This document shows, in pieces, positions 34,198 to 42,502 of a stretch of 64,000 nucleotides of DNA. Below the pieces are notes generated by a model. That model had not been told where the DNA came from. It was given only the letters and a program-made list of their open reading frames with translations, and searched no databases. Within the stretch, counting starts at the first letter, position 1; each line of letters opens with the position of its first letter. Source of the DNA: an uncultured Selenomonadales bacterium (lineage in GTDB: Bacteria > Bacillota > Negativicutes > Selenomonadales > Selenomonadaceae); NCBI GenBank assembly GCA_900314765.1, contig OMWN01000024.1, positions 24,898 through 88,897 of the forward strand, given 5' to 3'. The translations under genes and the position numbers were made by a program.

Positions 34198-35160
34198 TTA
34201 TTCGCTTTTTGTCGGGCGCAGGAACAGGTCAAACAGTGCCTCTTTCGCGTCCTTGCCGTGGCAGACAATCTGATTCACAGTGTTTGAGATGGGGAGCTCG
34301 ACGTCGTATTTTTTCGCGAGGTTCACGAGCGCTTCGCTTGTTGGCACACCTTCGGCGAGTTTCGTTGACTTTATGCCGCGCATGAGGTTTTCACCGTAGC
34401 GGCGGTTGTTGCTGTGCGCGGAGAACAGTGTCGCCTCGTAGTCGCCGAGGTGCGAGAGACCGTAAATCGTCATGGGGTCGCCGCCCATTGCGCCGACGAG
34501 GCACGAAAGCTCATGTGTGCCACGCGCCATGAGCGCGCCTTTGAGGCTCGCGTAGCCGACGCCGTCGAGCATTCCCGCAGCGAGGCCGATGACGTTTTTC
34601 GCGGCTGCGCCGATCTCCGTGCCGAGGAGGTCGGTGCCGTAGTAGAAGCGTATCAGCGGGCTTTTGAATGTATCGACGAGCTTTTTCGTGAGCTCGTCTT
34701 TTTTTGATGCGATGATCATGCAGTTCGGGATGCCGCGCATGAAGTCCTCGACGTGGCCGGGGCCAACCCATACGGCGATGTCGGCGTCTTCGCCAATCTC
34801 CTCAGAGAGCACAACGGAGAGTCGCTTGCCCGTGTCCATCTCGAGCCCTTTCATGCAGAGAACGAACGATTTTCCCTTGAGCGATATGGGGAGGGCGCGG
34901 AGCTCGCGGCCAAACGAGCGCAGTGACTGCGAGCTGATGGATATGATGATGGTGTCAGCAAATGTCACGGCGGCCATGAGGTCGCTCGTGAGCGCTACGG
35001 ACTCGGGCAGCGTCAGATATTCGTTTTTGTGCGTTTCCATGAGCTCCTTTAGGTGGGCGGAGCCGGGGCGTCCCCAGAGCATGACGCGGTGGCCGATATG
35101 GTCGGCATGCCATGCGTGGAACGTGCCCCATCGCCCGCAGCCAAGCACAGAGATATTCAT
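34198..35160 (-). CDS. gpsA: NAD(P)H-dependent glycerol-3-phosphate dehydrogenase
   Basis: A 320-residue enzyme that makes sn-glycerol-3-phosphate from dihydroxyacetone phosphate for phospholipids. N-terminal dinucleotide fold ISVLGCGRWGTFHAWHA, catalytic region EIGAAAKNVIGLAAGMLDG and RGTHELSCLVGAMGGDP. The Lys in AAAKNV is the conserved active-site residue. AAAGGAG eight bases before ATG 35160 sets the start. G3P also feeds the CDP-glycerol-type genes near 22-25 kb. Confidence 0.92.
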   Translation of the reverse strand: MNISVLGCGRWGTFHAWHADHIGHRVMLWGRPGSAHLKELMETHKNEYLTLPESVALTSDLMAAVTFADTIIISISSQSLRSFGRELRALPISLKGKSFVLCMKGLEMDTGKRLSVVLSEEIGEDADIAVWVGPGHVEDFMRGIPNCMIIASKKDELTKKLVDTFKSPLIRFYYGTDLLGTEIGAAAKNVIGLAAGMLDGVGYASLKGALMARGTHELSCLVGAMGGDPMTIYGLSHLGDYEATLFSAHSNNRRYGENLMRGIKSTKLAEGVPTSEALVNLAKKYDVELPISNTVNQIVCHGKDAKEALFDLFLRPTKSE

Positions 35161-35220
35161 GAGCTTCACTCCTTTGTTATAGGAAATGTTGTGTAATGGA
35201 TTATGCTAACAAAGTTTACG

Positions 35221-35943
35221 TCATCTGATGCCAGTGATGTCCTTTATGACCTCGCTCGCGATGATGAGTCCCGCCACGGACGGCACGAATGAGATGCTCG
35301 CGGGTGCTATCTTGCGGCTTCCCTTTTCGCTGTCGCCGATGATGGGTGAGCGCGGCGGCTCCGTGGAGTATACGACTTTGAGACTTTTTACGCCGCGTTT
35401 TTTGAGTTCGTGGCGCATGACTTTCGCGAGCGGGCAGACGCTCGTATTGTAGATGTCCGCCACTTCAAACCGCGTCGGGTCGAGCTTGTTGCCCGCGCCC
35501 ATCGCGCTGATGATGGGGATGCCGCGCCTCTCGCATTCGACGGCGAGGCTGATTTTCGCCGCGACGGTATCGACGGCGTCGACGACATAGTCGTAGTCGA
35601 AATCATCGCCGAAAAATTCGTCGGCGACGTAGGGCAGATACCGCCTGTCCATGCGCGTGACTTTCGCGGCGGGGTTGATGTCCACGATGCGCGCCGCCAT
35701 GACGGCGGTCTTTGGCTTGCCAATCGTGCTCGTCATCGCGTGTATCTGTCTGTTGATGTTCGTCACGTCCACCGTGTCGCCATCGACGAGCAGAAATCGC
35801 CCGATGCCCGCGCGCGCAAGCGCCTCGCATACGAACGAGCCGACGCCGCCGACGCCGAAGATGGCGACACTTGCGTTGTTTATTTTTTCGACGGCATCCT
35901 CGCCTATGAGCCTTACTGTGCGAGAAAATCTTTCATCTGTCAT
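35221..35943 (-). CDS. tcdA: tRNA threonylcarbamoyladenosine dehydratase
   Basis: A 240-residue ThiF/E1-like enzyme of the TcdA (CsdL) subfamily that cyclises the t6A base of tRNA using ATP. The ATP-binding fold is VAIFGVGGVGSFVCEALARA. INRQIHA follows, then DAVDTVAAKISLA and the late block CPLAKVMRHELKKRGVKSLK. Full length. gpsA is next downstream. Confidence 0.92.
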   Translation of the reverse strand: MTDERFSRTVRLIGEDAVEKINNASVAIFGVGGVGSFVCEALARAGIGRFLLVDGDTVDVTNINRQIHAMTSTIGKPKTAVMAARIVDINPAAKVTRMDRRYLPYVADEFFGDDFDYDYVVDAVDTVAAKISLAVECERRGIPIISAMGAGNKLDPTRFEVADIYNTSVCPLAKVMRHELKKRGVKSLKVVYSTEPPRSPIIGDSEKGSRKIAPASISFVPSVAGLIIASEVIKDITGIR

Positions 35944-35966
35944 TTGTTTTTACCTCAATTCAGCCA

Positions 35967-36225
35967 ACCCTCTCCGCCCCCTGCGGGGGCACCTCCCCCA
36001 TAGTGGGAGGCATAGCGAAAGAGATGCTTTACGATATGATGAATAGTAAACGTCAGTCCATTACTTTATAGAGAATAAAGCAAGCTGCACGGTTTCAATT
36101 ATGATTAAAATTTATAATTACGCTATTGCTAATGAATCGATTTGGCATGAGTAAATAATCACAGCATCTGTGAAGCCAGCCTCCCCAATGGGGGAGGTGC
36201 CGAGCGAATGCGAGGCGGAGAGGGT
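35967..36225. repeat. R1 repeat, copy c
   Basis: A 259-bp element in the orientation of copy a. It has ACCCTCTCCGCCCCCTGCGG at the left and CGAATGCGAGGCGGAGAGGG at the right, between the RNase H and tcdA genes. Confidence 0.7.
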
Positions 36226-36305
36226 TAGGATGTTGACATAGTTTAAAAGTTTTACGATTTCAAAAAATCAATTCAATAGCTTACTATGCGCCGATTGCGT
36301 GAATG

Positions 36306-36983
36306 TCACATGAATTTCATGGCCTCGGATTTCGCGAGCTTGTCGCATATCTCGTTGTACTCGTTGCCCGCATGGCCTTTCACCCAATAAAATCGTATGG
36401 AGTGTCGCTGAAATTCGTCGTCGAATTCGAGCCAGAGGTCTTTGTTCTTGACAGGCGTGCCGAGCGATGTGATCCAGCCTTTCCGTTTCCAGCTCACGAT
36501 CCAGTGCTTCACGAAAGCGTTTTGCAGATATTGGCTGTCAGCGTAGAAATCGACAGCCGAGCCGTCGGGGAGGAGCCGCAGCGCTTCGATGCCAGCGCGT
36601 AGCTCCATGCGATTGTTCGTCGTCGATGGCTCGCCGCCCGATATTTTTTTGATGGTGCCGTCCTTTCGGATGATGACAGCCGCATATCCGCCGGGGCCAT
36701 CGGGATTGCTCAGGCAGGAGCCATCCGTGTAGATGATGTAGTCGGCAGGCGCCCTTTTCACAGACGCCGCATCATCGAGCGGTGACTTTCCTGTCGTCTT
36801 ATTGTCAGCGGGGGGATTCAGTTTCATTTTCTTGCCGTGAAGCCACGCTTCGGCTTCGGTTTTCGTCATAAATCCTTTGAACACAGGCCGCTCGAAGCCT
36901 TCGACGTATGATTTGCATTCGTCCCAGCTCGTGAAAATGCCGATTTTCCGCCCGCGCTTTACGGCGTAGAATTTTTTCGCCAT
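36306..36983 (-). CDS. rnhA: Ribonuclease HI with N-terminal RNA/DNA-hybrid binding domain
   Basis: 225 residues; AGGAGG six bases before ATG 36983. Residues 1-50 form the viroplasmin-like hybrid-binding domain (FYAVKRGRKIGIFTSWDECK, FKGFMTKTEAEAWL). A linker follows. The RNase H core begins near residue 78 with YIIYTDGSCLSNPDGPGGYA (first Asp), then TNNRMELRAGIEAL (Glu), VDFYADSQYL (Asp) and WVKGHAGNEYNE (His, last acidic). All four catalytic positions are present. It removes RNA from RNA-DNA hybrids. Confidence 0.93.
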   Translation of the reverse strand: MAKKFYAVKRGRKIGIFTSWDECKSYVEGFERPVFKGFMTKTEAEAWLHGKKMKLNPPADNKTTGKSPLDDAASVKRAPADYIIYTDGSCLSNPDGPGGYAAVIIRKDGTIKKISGGEPSTTNNRMELRAGIEALRLLPDGSAVDFYADSQYLQNAFVKHWIVSWKRKGWITSLGTPVKNKDLWLEFDDEFQRHSIRFYWVKGHAGNEYNEICDKLAKSEAMKFM

Positions 36984-37011
36984 GCGAAACCTCCTGCCTA
37001 TATCGAGATAC

Positions 37012-37034
37012 AAAAAAAGCAGCCCTCTGGCTGC
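37012..37034 (-). terminator. Terminator of the SRP RNA gene
   Basis: GCAGCC-CTCT-GGCTGC stem next to seven A on the plus strand, which are seven T for minus-strand transcripts from the SRP RNA. Confidence 0.8.
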
Positions 37035-37058
37035 AACTTATATGAAAATCTTTCTAAC

Positions 37059-37182
37059 GTCGGGCCGCAGCCCCAAGGCACCCTCACGGCACATAAGGTA
37101 TCTCACTTACCGCTGCTTCCTTCCGGACCTGACGGGATTCATGAGGCCTCATTGCGCGAGACCCAGACGCTGCGGTCCGACC
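37059..37182 (-). ncRNA. ffs: Signal recognition particle RNA, bacterial small type
   Basis: On the minus strand the SRP domain IV core is clear: GTCAGGTCCGGAAGGAAGCA followed by GCGGTAAG. The ends pair over 11-12 bp (GGTCGGACCGCAGC with GCTGCGGCCCGAC). About 124 nt, lacking the Alu domain. It binds Ffh and targets membrane proteins to the translocon. It lies just downstream of tRNA-Ser (GGA). Confidence 0.93.
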
Positions 37183-37202
37183 TTAAAAAGAACTAAAATC
37201 AA

Positions 37203-37294
37203 TGGCGGAGAGTGAGAGATTCGAACTCTCGGTACAGCGTTCACCGTACACACGCTTTCCAGGCGTGCTCCTTCAACCACTCGGACAACTCTCC
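37203..37294 (-). tRNA. tRNA-Ser (anticodon GGA)
   Basis: Minus strand, 92 nt including CCA. Acceptor GGAGAGT, anticodon stem CACGC/GCGTG with loop CTGGAAA, long variable arm (TGTACGGTGAACGCTGTACC), T-arm GAGAGTTCGAATCTCTC. Confidence 0.96.
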
Positions 37295-37437
37295 AGTGCT
37301 CAAATCATAGATGGGATAAACCCAAACCAAATATGAAGTTCACGCGATGCCACATCGCGACGCAAAATATATTATCATAAATCGAACGATAAAACAAGGG
37401 GAAAAGTGTATTTTTTGAAAATTAAGATGGTTTCATG

Positions 37438-37681
37438 ACCCTCTCCGCCCCCTGCGGGGGCACCTCCCCCAGAGTGGGAGGCATAGATTGATATTTTTTG
37501 CGCTTAAACTTAACGATTGAATCAAGTGTTTTTTACATTTTCATTAATCGATAATTTTGCTAAAACAAAAGGATTCACGCTTTCATGCATAGATTTTCAG
37601 CTAGTGTAAATAATCTCAGCATCTGTAAAGGCAGCCTCCCACTCTGGGGGAGGTGCCGAGCGAATGCGAGGCGGAGAGGGT
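37438..37681. repeat. R1 repeat, copy d
   Basis: A 244-bp element in the orientation of copy a, the shortest copy. It lies between tRNA-Ser and the end of the P-type ATPase gene. It contains CAGCCTCCCACTCTGGGGGA near the right end. Confidence 0.7.
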
Positions 37682-37792
37682 TATGTTTACGACTCACCTC
37701 AAATAGCGAATCAAAAAAGCGACGCGCAAAAATTTTTGGCGTCGCTTTTTGATTCACATTTAAATTTTTTTGGCTCGATTATTCAGCGCGTG

Positions 37793-39910
37793 TCATTTGC
37801 CGGGCAGGAAGTGATGTTTTGACGGTGAGCCGAATGAGAGGACTCGCGCGCTGTTCAGCACGACGGCGAGCGTTGCCGTGTTGTGGATGATGGCGGCCCA
37901 GAGCGGATTGATCCTGCCGAGGGCGCCGAGGAGCATCGCCGCGGAGTTCACGAGTATCGTCGCCATGAAGTTCTGGCGGATGAGGTGCATCGTGCGGCGG
38001 CCGAGCTGGAGCGCGCTCATGAGTCCCGACGGGTCCTCTGAGCGTATCGTGACGGCGGACGACTCAGCGGCGATGTCCGTTTGCCTGCCGCCGAGGCTCA
38101 CGCCGACATTCGCGAACGCGAGCGCAGGGGCGTCGTTGATGCCGTCGCCGACCATCATGATGCAGCCGCCGCGGTCTTTGAGGCGGGAGACGTATTTCGC
38201 CTTGTCCTCGGGCAGCACTTCTGCATGGTACGTGTCGATGTCCATGTCGAGCGCGACTTCCTTGGCGACGGCCTCGGAGTCGCCCGTGAGCATGACGATT
38301 TCATCGATGCCGTAGCGTCGCATTTGATTCAGCGTCTTTTTCATCTTCGGGCGTATCGGGTCTTTTATGCCGATGACGCCGAGGAGCTTTTTGTCACGTG
38401 CGATGTAGATGCAGCTCGGCGCGTTCTTGTCGATTGAGACATCGTCAATGCCTGTGACGTGGGACTCCTCCATGAATTTTTTGCTGCCGACGAGAATGTT
38501 GCCGCCCTTGAAATTCTCGAAGTCGGGCACCGTCGCCTTCATGCCGCGCGCGACGATCGTCTTTGACGATTTATGCTGCGGCACTTGCCAATCCTGCTCC
38601 TTGACGTATTTCTGTATGGCAACGGCGAGCGGATGAACGGAGTGCATCTCCGCCGAGGCCACGAGCAAAATCATTTCTTTCTCCGTCACGCCTTCCGCTG
38701 TCGCCGTATACGATATTTGCGGGATGCCGACGGTGAGCGTGCCCGTCTTGTCGAGCACGAGCGTGTCTGCCTCGGCGAGCGCCTCGATGTAGTTGCCGCC
38801 CTTGACGAGGATGCCGCGCTTCGCCGCCGCCGCGATGGCCGCCGATATGGCCGTTGCGGTCGAGAGCTTCAGCCCGCAGGAGAAATCGATGAAGAGGAGA
38901 TTGAGCACGCGCTGCCAATCGCGCGTCGCGCCGTAGACGACTGCAGCGCCGAGGAACGAAATCGGCACGAGCAGATTTGCCATTTGGTCGGCGAAGTTCT
39001 GTATGGGCGCGCGCTGTGCCTGCGCCTCTTCGACGAGGTGGACGATATGCGCGAGCGATGTATCGTCGCCGACCTTGCTCGCCTCTATGACGACCTCGCC
39101 TGCCTCGACGACACTGCCCGCGTACACGAGCGAGCCCGCCTTTTTCATCGCGGGATTCGATTCGCCCGTGATGGATGACTGGTTGACAGCCGCCGTGCCG
39201 AACAGCACTTTGCCGTCAACGCAGATTTTCTCACCCGTGTGCACGGCGATGTGGTCGCCCGCCTTTATGTTCTCGACGAGCACTTTTTTCTCGACGCCGT
39301 TCTCGACGACCCAGACATAGCGCTGATTGAGATTTAAGAGGCCAGAGATTTGCTTTCTTGCGCGCTCCGCCGCGTAGCTCGTGAGCATCTCGGCGACGTT
39401 CGAGAGCGTGAGGAGCGTGAGGCTCGACTCTGGGCGCCCCGAGAGGACCGACGCGGCGACAGCTGTGGCCGTGAGCGTGTCGGCGTTCGGCCTTCTGTCG
39501 CGCACGAGCCCCATGACGCCGTTTTTGATGAAGCCGCGCGCGATGCCAAGCACGAGAAGGCTTCGGAGAATCTTGATTCCTGCGAATGCGGCAGGCGCAT
39601 TTTTCTCGAGGATTTTCATCGCGGCAAAGCTCACGAGCGAGAGGATGGCCTCGCGCCTGTAGTCCGCCATCGTCGGCTCAGCCTCATGAGAGGCGCCCTC
39701 TGACTGGATTTTTCTGATGTATCTCATGGCGGCGTCCGAGAGGCGCGCACCGCGATACCAGACCGTGAGCTTTTTCGCGTTGAATGCGACGGAGACGACG
39801 CCCGGCAGAGAGCGCATCCTCACGCCCGCGAGTATGCGCTTTTCGCTCGGAATTTCTGCGCCGAGCGTAGCAACGGCTGAGCGATAAATGACGCTTGATG
39901 CATTCATCAT
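37793..39910 (-). CDS. Heavy-metal (P1B-type) translocating ATPase with non-canonical metal motif
   Basis: 705 residues; CTGGAGG five bases before ATG 39910. Phosphorylation motif DKTGTLT at about 387, TGES in the actuator, HPLAVAI nucleotide-binding motif and MVGDGINDAPA hinge are intact. The membrane metal motif reads SCGLKLS at about 344-350, not the usual CPC/SPC. The N-terminal HMA-like domain (RMRSLPGVVSVAFNAKK) lacks CxxC. The metal is therefore unclear; iron export is one possibility, given the divergent feo operon. Overlaps the upstream HMA-like gene by four bases. Confidence 0.85.
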   Translation of the reverse strand: MMNASSVIYRSAVATLGAEIPSEKRILAGVRMRSLPGVVSVAFNAKKLTVWYRGARLSDAAMRYIRKIQSEGASHEAEPTMADYRREAILSLVSFAAMKILEKNAPAAFAGIKILRSLLVLGIARGFIKNGVMGLVRDRRPNADTLTATAVAASVLSGRPESSLTLLTLSNVAEMLTSYAAERARKQISGLLNLNQRYVWVVENGVEKKVLVENIKAGDHIAVHTGEKICVDGKVLFGTAAVNQSSITGESNPAMKKAGSLVYAGSVVEAGEVVIEASKVGDDTSLAHIVHLVEEAQAQRAPIQNFADQMANLLVPISFLGAAVVYGATRDWQRVLNLLFIDFSCGLKLSTATAISAAIAAAAKRGILVKGGNYIEALAEADTLVLDKTGTLTVGIPQISYTATAEGVTEKEMILLVASAEMHSVHPLAVAIQKYVKEQDWQVPQHKSSKTIVARGMKATVPDFENFKGGNILVGSKKFMEESHVTGIDDVSIDKNAPSCIYIARDKKLLGVIGIKDPIRPKMKKTLNQMRRYGIDEIVMLTGDSEAVAKEVALDMDIDTYHAEVLPEDKAKYVSRLKDRGGCIMMVGDGINDAPALAFANVGVSLGGRQTDIAAESSAVTIRSEDPSGLMSALQLGRRTMHLIRQNFMATILVNSAAMLLGALGRINPLWAAIIHNTATLAVVLNSARVLSFGSPSKHHFLPGK

Positions 39911-40539
39911 ACAAGCCTCCAGCCGCGCAGCAGCGAAAATGCCCACCACATCAGCTGCGAGCCGCTCGGAAGTGACGGCGCGATGAGGAGCTTTTTTACT
40001 CCATTAAATATGAAGAAAACAGCGAGAAGCGATGACAAATCGAAAATGCTCCCCGTCGCCTTTTTCACGCGCGTGTTGAGGTCTGAGACCGTGCGGCGAA
40101 TGCTCATGCCGACAGCCGCGAGTCCTTCGCTCACAGCGGACGGCGACGACGACGGCGTGAATATGTGCTCTGCGAGCCAGTCCGCGAGCGCGTCCATCAT
40201 CTGCTCGCTGCCGTGGTGCATGATGAGCAGGCTGCCCGTCACCGTGCTGATGGTCACCTCGTCGATGAATTTGAGCTCGCCGAGCTTTTTCGCGAGGAGG
40301 TCTGCGAGGTCGCCGTTGCCGACGAGCGCTGCGGCGTAGTAGCGCCTGCGTCCTTTCATGCGGCTCGCGAGCGAAAACGATGGCACATCAGCGACTTTCT
40401 TCACTGTGCTCACCGCCGACGCGGCCTTTGAGGCGTAGTCCATCATGTTCTCTCCAGCGACGCCTTTCCGCGATGCAAAAAATTGGCGGATGCCCTTGCC
40501 AATGGCAAAGCCCATCATGATGCCTGACATGTATGACAT
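39907..40539 (-). CDS. HMA-like domain protein associated with the P1B ATPase
   Basis: 210 residues. A glycine-rich hydrophobic start (MSGIMMGFAIGKGIRQFFAS), a ferredoxin-like domain without CxxC in the middle (RYYAAALVGNGDLADLLAKK, then EVTISTVTGSLLIMHH), and a C-terminal hydrophobic segment with LLAVFFIFNGVKKLLIAPSL. This resembles HMA_2-type helpers encoded beside atypical P1B ATPases. AAGGAG precedes ATG. Probably a membrane-anchored partner of the ATPase. Confidence 0.65.
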   Translation of the reverse strand: MSYMSGIMMGFAIGKGIRQFFASRKGVAGENMMDYASKAASAVSTVKKVADVPSFSLASRMKGRRRYYAAALVGNGDLADLLAKKLGELKFIDEVTISTVTGSLLIMHHGSEQMMDALADWLAEHIFTPSSSPSAVSEGLAAVGMSIRRTVSDLNTRVKKATGSIFDLSSLLAVFFIFNGVKKLLIAPSLPSGSQLMWWAFSLLRGWRLV

Positions 40540-40550
40540 TGAATTAACTC

Positions 40551-40663
40551 CTTGTCTTGACGAATTTTTCGCGGCTCATTCGCATATCGATGCGGCGCTG
40601 CTTGCCGCTCGTTGCCACGCGAAAATTTTCGTCAATGCTTCTATTCTGATTAATCAACCTAAT
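40551..40663. repeat. Degenerate R4-like repeat
   Basis: GTCTTGACGAATTTTTCGCG and GCGAAAATTTTCGTCAATGC mirror the R4 interior, and CTGATTAATCAAC resembles its right end. It lies between the two HMA-like genes and overlaps the last bases of the upstream one. Confidence 0.45.
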
Positions 40664-41184
40664 TTCTTGTTCGCATGGGACGCGATGTAGCTTTCGACGC
40701 GCGCAAGCTCCTTGTTTTCGCGAAGCGTCTTCGGGTCGTACTCAATGAGTATCGAGCCTGTCGTCGTGTTCACCGTCACGCGCGAGAGTTCCTTATACTC
40801 GCCGAGCGCTGAGATGACCTGCGCCTTCAGTGGCTCGCTGCCGATGAGCGAGCGGCTGTAGAGACGCACACGTCCCGGCATGTACGATGCGATCTCAACG
40901 GAACGAATGAAGAGATCGAGCTTTGACTGCGGTATGAAATCTAAATCAAAAGTTTTGCTCATAGAATTTAAAACACCATTTTCCTTGATTTTCTGCGATG
41001 CGAACTCTTTCGCACCGCTTAAATCCATCTTCATTTTTTTGCGATAGCTCCATGCGTGGAGCATGGAGAGCCCTGCCCATGCCGCACCGAATGCGATGTG
41101 TGCGGCTTTCGCGCCGGAGGCTACTGCGGCGAGCGTGCCCACTGATGCGATGGCGAGCGGCCATCCAAGCGATATATTTTTCAT
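40654..41184 (-). CDS. Second HMA-like domain protein
   Basis: 176 residues. The N-terminus has two hydrophobic helices (WPLAIASVGTLAAVASGAKA, AFGAAWAGLSMLHAW). A ferredoxin-like metal-domain fold follows (YMPGRVRLYSRSLIGSEPLK, then VTVNTTTGSILIEYDPKTLR) without cysteine ligands. The family pairs with the P1B ATPase and the 39907 gene; role unknown. GAGGG precedes ATG 41184. Confidence 0.6.
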   Translation of the reverse strand: MKNISLGWPLAIASVGTLAAVASGAKAAHIAFGAAWAGLSMLHAWSYRKKMKMDLSGAKEFASQKIKENGVLNSMSKTFDLDFIPQSKLDLFIRSVEIASYMPGRVRLYSRSLIGSEPLKAQVISALGEYKELSRVTVNTTTGSILIEYDPKTLRENKELARVESYIASHANKKLG

Positions 41185-41312
41185 GTTATTGCCCTCAAAG
41201 CATGAAGGCGCTTTCTGTCCGCTGACGATGACATAATGACAGAAAGCGCGCCCATGCTGAAAATTTCATCGGGGCAGCGCACTTTGAAAGCGCCGCCCTT
41301 TTTTAGCGAGGA

Positions 41313-41519
41313 TTAAGCCTCCTGCGCTTTCTGTGCGGCGATGAGATCCTCGAGCTCCTCCTTCTGGCGCTCAAGCTCAGCGAGAGGTACCTGCGTCGTT
41401 GGCGCATTTGCCTGGAGCTGCATCATCTGCTGCTCTCTCTCCTGGAAAAATCTGTAGCCGAAAACACCAGCGACGGCGCCGACAGCGAGACCAATCCAAA
41501 AATCGCTTCTTGTGAACAT
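41313..41519 (-). CDS. Small membrane-anchored protein at the head of the metal operon
   Basis: 68 residues: an N-terminal hydrophobic glycine/alanine helix (FWIGLAVGAVAGVFGYRFFQ) and a Gln/Glu-rich coiled tail (AELERQKEELEDLIAAQKA). GGAGGAG lies six bases before ATG. I do not recognise a family beyond a YtxH-like shape. It is first in the minus-strand row leading to the P1B ATPase. Confidence 0.6.
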   Translation of the reverse strand: MFTRSDFWIGLAVGAVAGVFGYRFFQEREQQMMQLQANAPTTQVPLAELERQKEELEDLIAAQKAQEA

Positions 41520-41773
41520 TGAAAACTCCTCCCTACAATAGAATTTTTATGGCCTTGCGACCATTTTTATAATAATGATTTCGATAATATTTGTCAACAA
41601 TAAATGATATTCAGTGTGATTTAGAATACGATGAAAAATTTTACCGTTGTCACGCTTTGATGAGTCAAAAAATTTGCGATGCAAAATGAACCAATCGACA
41701 AAATTTGAAATTGTAAATAGAAATGTATTGAAAATCATTTTATATTGTGCCATAATGATAAAGCAAATTGATG

Positions 41774-41790
41774 TTGATAATTACAATCAA
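41774..41790. promoter_or_regulatory. Possible operator in the divergent feo/P1B intergenic region
   Basis: TTGATAATTACAATCAA is an imperfect inverted repeat in the 450-base AT-rich gap between the two divergent metal operons. It vaguely resembles iron-box sequences. No other site or gene is clear in 41520-41950. Confidence 0.25.
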
Positions 41791-41971
41791 TTTTAGCGCA
41801 AGGGAAACAATGACGAATTGAAGCAAAAGCGATGACGAAAAATTTTCGCAAGGCAATGAGAAACGATGAAGAGGAGCGGCGATGAGCCGCGACGCGAGCA
41901 AGCGAAAAATTTTGTCGAGGCGATTGCTTTGATGTTTTCATGGAAAGGGGCTGATTACGCTGCTTGGACTG

Positions 41972-42187
41972 ATGATGGCAGACATGGGCAAGGAAGTGAC
42001 AGTGGCGCGCGTGTCTGGGAAGCTCGAAGTGAAAAGGCACCTCGAGGACCTCGGATTTGTGACGGGCTCGAAAATCACCGTCGTGCAGTCGCATGACGGC
42101 GATATGATAGTGAAGGTGAAGGACGCGCGTCTCGCAATCACGCGCGAGATGGCGAGCAAAATCTGGGTGGAGGAGATGAAAGCATAA
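41972..42187 (+). CDS. feoA: FeoA domain protein (first copy)
   Basis: About 71 residues with the SH3-like FeoA fold: KRHLEDLGFVTGSKITVVQS and GDMIVKVKDARLAITREMAS. GAAAGGGG at 41942-41949 is far from ATG 41972. In-frame upstream codons (ATTACGCTGCTTGGACTG) would give the usual FeoA beginning, so a non-ATG start around 41954-41960 is possible. It overlaps the next gene. FeoA proteins modulate FeoB-mediated ferrous iron uptake. Confidence 0.85.
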   Translation: MMADMGKEVTVARVSGKLEVKRHLEDLGFVTGSKITVVQSHDGDMIVKVKDARLAITREMASKIWVEEMKA

Positions 42188-42408
42188 TGAAGACACTGAA
42201 GAATGTGGCTGTGGGAGACACAGCGAAAGTCGTAAAAATCCACGGCGAAGGACCAGTGAAGCGCCGCATCATGGACATGGGCATCACGAAGGGCGTTGAT
42301 ATATTCGTCAGAAAAGTCGCGCCGCTCGGCGATCCGCTCGAGCTCAATCTGCGCGGCTATGAGCTGAGCCTCAGGAAAGAGGACGCGGAGAACATCGAGG
42401 TCGCGTAA
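42187..42408 (+). CDS. feoA: FeoA domain protein (second copy)
   Basis: 73 residues with GEGPVKRRIMDMGITKGVDI and APLGDPLELNLRGYELSLRK, the typical FeoA sequence. Begins one base into the previous stop codon. Tandem FeoA genes ahead of feoB are common in Firmicutes. Confidence 0.93.
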   Translation: MKTLKNVAVGDTAKVVKIHGEGPVKRRIMDMGITKGVDIFVRKVAPLGDPLELNLRGYELSLRKEDAENIEVA

Positions 42409-42502
42409 GCGGCGGTTTCGTTTATGAAATGAACTCATAAATTTTCAATCTGAATCACACAGAGCAAATTCAAGAATTTCCGAAAGGGGAAGGGACAAGA
42501 GA

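Noticed and set aside
37059..37182. Considered as part of a protein gene running on the plus strand from 36982
   Set aside because: The segment has the SRP RNA core GTCAGGTCCGGAAGGAAGCA on the minus strand and pairing ends, so the plus-strand frame is chance.
41735..42196. Minus-strand open frame over the feoA region
   Set aside because: Antisense to feoA, and no protein family features.
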